Shown here: positions 63,401-64,000 of the stretch, in pieces
Numbering within the stretch: the stretch's first letter is position 1
Layout of the letters: every line of letters starts with the position of its first letter
From: CAXTPV01 sp965276715
Lineage (GTDB): Bacteria; Pseudomonadota; Alphaproteobacteria; Acetobacterales; Acetobacteraceae
Assembly: GCA_965276715.1 (NCBI GenBank)
Contig: OZ255622.1
Span: forward strand, 124,001 to 188,000
DNA: 64,000 bases
Reading direction: 5' to 3'
The notes under the pieces: generated by a model
What the model was told of the DNA's origin: nothing
The model's input: only the letters and a program-made list of their open reading frames with translations
Databases searched by the model: none
Translations under genes and position numbers: made by a program

Positions 63401-63704
63401 TCTTCCCATGGCGCTTGGCGTGCGTCAGCAGACGGCACAGCCCCGACCACCCCGTCTTGTTCTCGGGGTAGACCAGCACCGGCATTCCATCCGCGAGGTC
63501 CAGCCGGCACCCAACCACCAGCCGCACCCCCGCCTCGCGGGCCCTCTGATGCGACCGCGCGATGCCGCCCAGGGTATTGTGGTCAGTGACCGCGAGCGTC
63601 GCATGCCCCATCGCGCGCGCCTGCGCCATCAGCTCTTCCGGATGGCTCGCCCCCCGCAGGAACGAGTAGTTCGTCGTCACCTGCAGCTCGACATACGTGC
63701 TCAT
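60447..63704 (-). CDS. dnaE2: Error-prone DNA polymerase ImuC/DnaE2
   Basis: A 1085-aa C-family polymerase for damage-induced mutagenesis. The N-terminal PHP domain has VTDHNTLGG; the polymerase active site has PPDIDVDFEHERREE and VDVLGLGMLG. The C-terminal OB domain (GVMFITIEDETG) lacks the tau-binding end of replicative DnaE1. ATG 63704 fits MSTYVELQVTTNYSFLRGAS. It follows imuB by 37 nt. LexA control is expected, but the operon promoter is outside the window. Confidence 0.95.
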   Translation of the reverse strand: MSTYVELQVTTNYSFLRGASHPEELMAQARAMGHATLAVTDHNTLGGIARSHQRAREAGVRLVVGCRLDLADGMPVLVYPENKTGWSGLCRLLTHAKRHGKTCFDLRWDELRAASEGLLVAMIGTRVDEALTCRLGELREAFGDRAFLAMSLRRRPDDAARLRALGQAAREARVLPLAVGDVLYHAPPRRILQDVMTCIREGCTIDAAGFRRERSVDRHLKSPGEMERLFERHPEAVEATGVLASRARFSLDELRYQYPSEAEHGETAQETLVRLCREGVRGRYPQGPPAGVLTQLEHELTLIGSLGYASYFLTVHTIVREADRRGILCQGRGSAANSVVCFVLRITAIDPVASALLFERFISAERHEPPDIDVDFEHERREEMIQFVYDHYGRHRAALCATVMRFRSRGAVRDVGKVMGLTEDVTGALASQVWGWSEDGVDESHAAGLNLNLDDRRLRLTLKIARELIGFPRQLGTHPGGFVLTEDALADLVPIEPASMDNRQVVVWDKDDIDTLRWMKVDVLGLGMLGCMRRAFALLAAHRGLVLEMATIPQEDPATYRMIQKADTLGTFQIESRAQMSMLPRMKPKTLYDLVIEVAVVRPGPIQGDMVHPYLRRREGLEPVTYPTPELERVLGKTLGVPLFQEQAMQVAIVCAGFTPGEADQLRRSMATFKMTGGVSGFRDKMIGGMVRRGYELAFAEKTFSQIEGFGSYGFPESHAASFALIAYASAWLKCHHPDVFCAALLNAQPMGFYAPAQIVRDAREHGVPIRAVSVNDSDWDCTLEDPGLDGGGRWLAVRLGLRMARGMSEAHAGHILAARGALPYRSIEELWRRSGVPASALTHLAQADAFAAFGLSRRQALWEVEGLTDTALPLFAAADRGCAPRREIVEAPVALPAMTEGGEVVADYRSVGLSLRRHPLSFLRRELRARGMMRCADLETTKDGRRVIAPGIVLVRQKPGSAKGVMFITIEDETGIANIIVWPSIFEKQRRLILSASTIGVRGRVQREGSVIHVVAETLIDLSDLLRSVGERGDADFNWPTGRGDEARHGGAPDQREKKTVRPRDIYCPEVDTRGIRVPTRDFR

Positions 63705-63741
63705 CTGTCAGCCATCACCATCCGAGCCTTCTCAAACGGCT

Positions 63742-64000
63742 TCAAAACAACCCATGCAGGAACCACCGCATGTCGCCCGTCGCCGGATCGACCCCGTCGC
63801 CGCGCCGGAACAGCCAGAACCGACGCCCGTCCGAATCCTCGACCCGGAAATAGTCCCGCAGCGCGCAGACCTCGCCCGGCCGCCGCCACCATTCGCCCGC
63901 GATCCGCTCCGGCCCGTCCGCATGGCGCACCCGATGGCGCACCCGGCGCCAGGTGAAGCTCGCCGGCGGGTGGTCGGGCATCAGCGCCATCACCTCGACC
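63742..64000 (-). CDS. imuB: ImuB C-terminus, partial
   Basis: The last 85 codons of a Y-family-polymerase-like protein run off the right edge. The tail SFTWRRVRHRVRHADGPERI and LRDYFRVEDSDGRRFWLFR is the conserved C-terminal region of ImuB, the hub that links ImuA, ImuC and the beta clamp. The neighbouring dnaE2 confirms the cassette. The N-terminal part is not visible. Confidence 0.85.
   Translation of the reverse strand, partial: VEVMALMPDHPPASFTWRRVRHRVRHADGPERIAGEWWRRPGEVCALRDYFRVEDSDGRRFWLFRRGDGVDPATGDMRWFLHGLF

Overview
The window is chromosomal DNA of a very GC-rich alphaproteobacterium. The block glyA-nrdR-ribD-ribE-ribB-ribH-nusB-thiL, the imuB-dnaE2 pair, an Asp-type (non-zinc) HemB, a leucyl-transferase of the Bpt type and a PutA without a DNA-binding domain suggest Rhodospirillales, probably Acetobacteraceae. 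That placement is inference from gene content. Both edges cut genes. No tRNA, rRNA or CRISPR array was seen.

Region 1 (1-9041) holds a partial hypothetical gene, a HAD phosphatase co-oriented with a large beta-helix protein carrying three tandem carbohydrate-binding modules, a divergent oxyR/katA pair, a beta-hydroxyacid dehydrogenase, and two tandem paralogous ferritin-like di-iron proteins.

Region 2 (9042-12930) is an accessory patch of decayed genes. It has two copies of a two-hairpin intergenic repeat around a frameshifted VapB/PIN remnant. Next come three unknown genes of lower GC: a 209-aa protein with hydrophobic C-terminal segments, then two paralogous 91-aa three-helix membrane proteins. 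A broken Tlde1-family (DUF2778) gene is translationally coupled to an intact secreted partner. A possible methylase tail, a small coiled-coil gene and a mazEF pair with a frameshifted mazF complete the patch.

Region 3 (13030-38317) is mostly housekeeping. It carries a SEC-C protein, an SDR, a DUF4422 protein, a Tat-exported ferritin-like protein, a DUF2252 protein, parC, a frameshifted GNAT gene and a fatty-acid-hydroxylase-like protein. A two-component system lies divergent from an OMF-MFP-RND efflux operon. Then follow a gamma carbonic anhydrase, bpt, an RDD protein, the overlapping set thrS/sulfite-oxidase-like/crcB, a chemoreceptor, hemB and an APC permease.

Region 4 (38451-52823) holds glyA, then an IS481-like element with long composite terminal repeats that separates it from nrdR-rib-nusB-thiL. 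A membrane-bound hybrid histidine kinase and putA follow.

Region 5 (52827-60434) is an eroding polysaccharide locus. A multidomain GH35 beta-galactosidase and a GH27 alpha-galactosidase are intact. A GH29 alpha-L-fucosidase, a GH28 polygalacturonase and a GntR/FCD regulator survive only as fragments. The window ends with dnaE2 and the C-terminus of imuB, the SOS mutagenesis cassette. Genes frequently overlap by 4 nt (ATGA or GTGA), so translational coupling is common.
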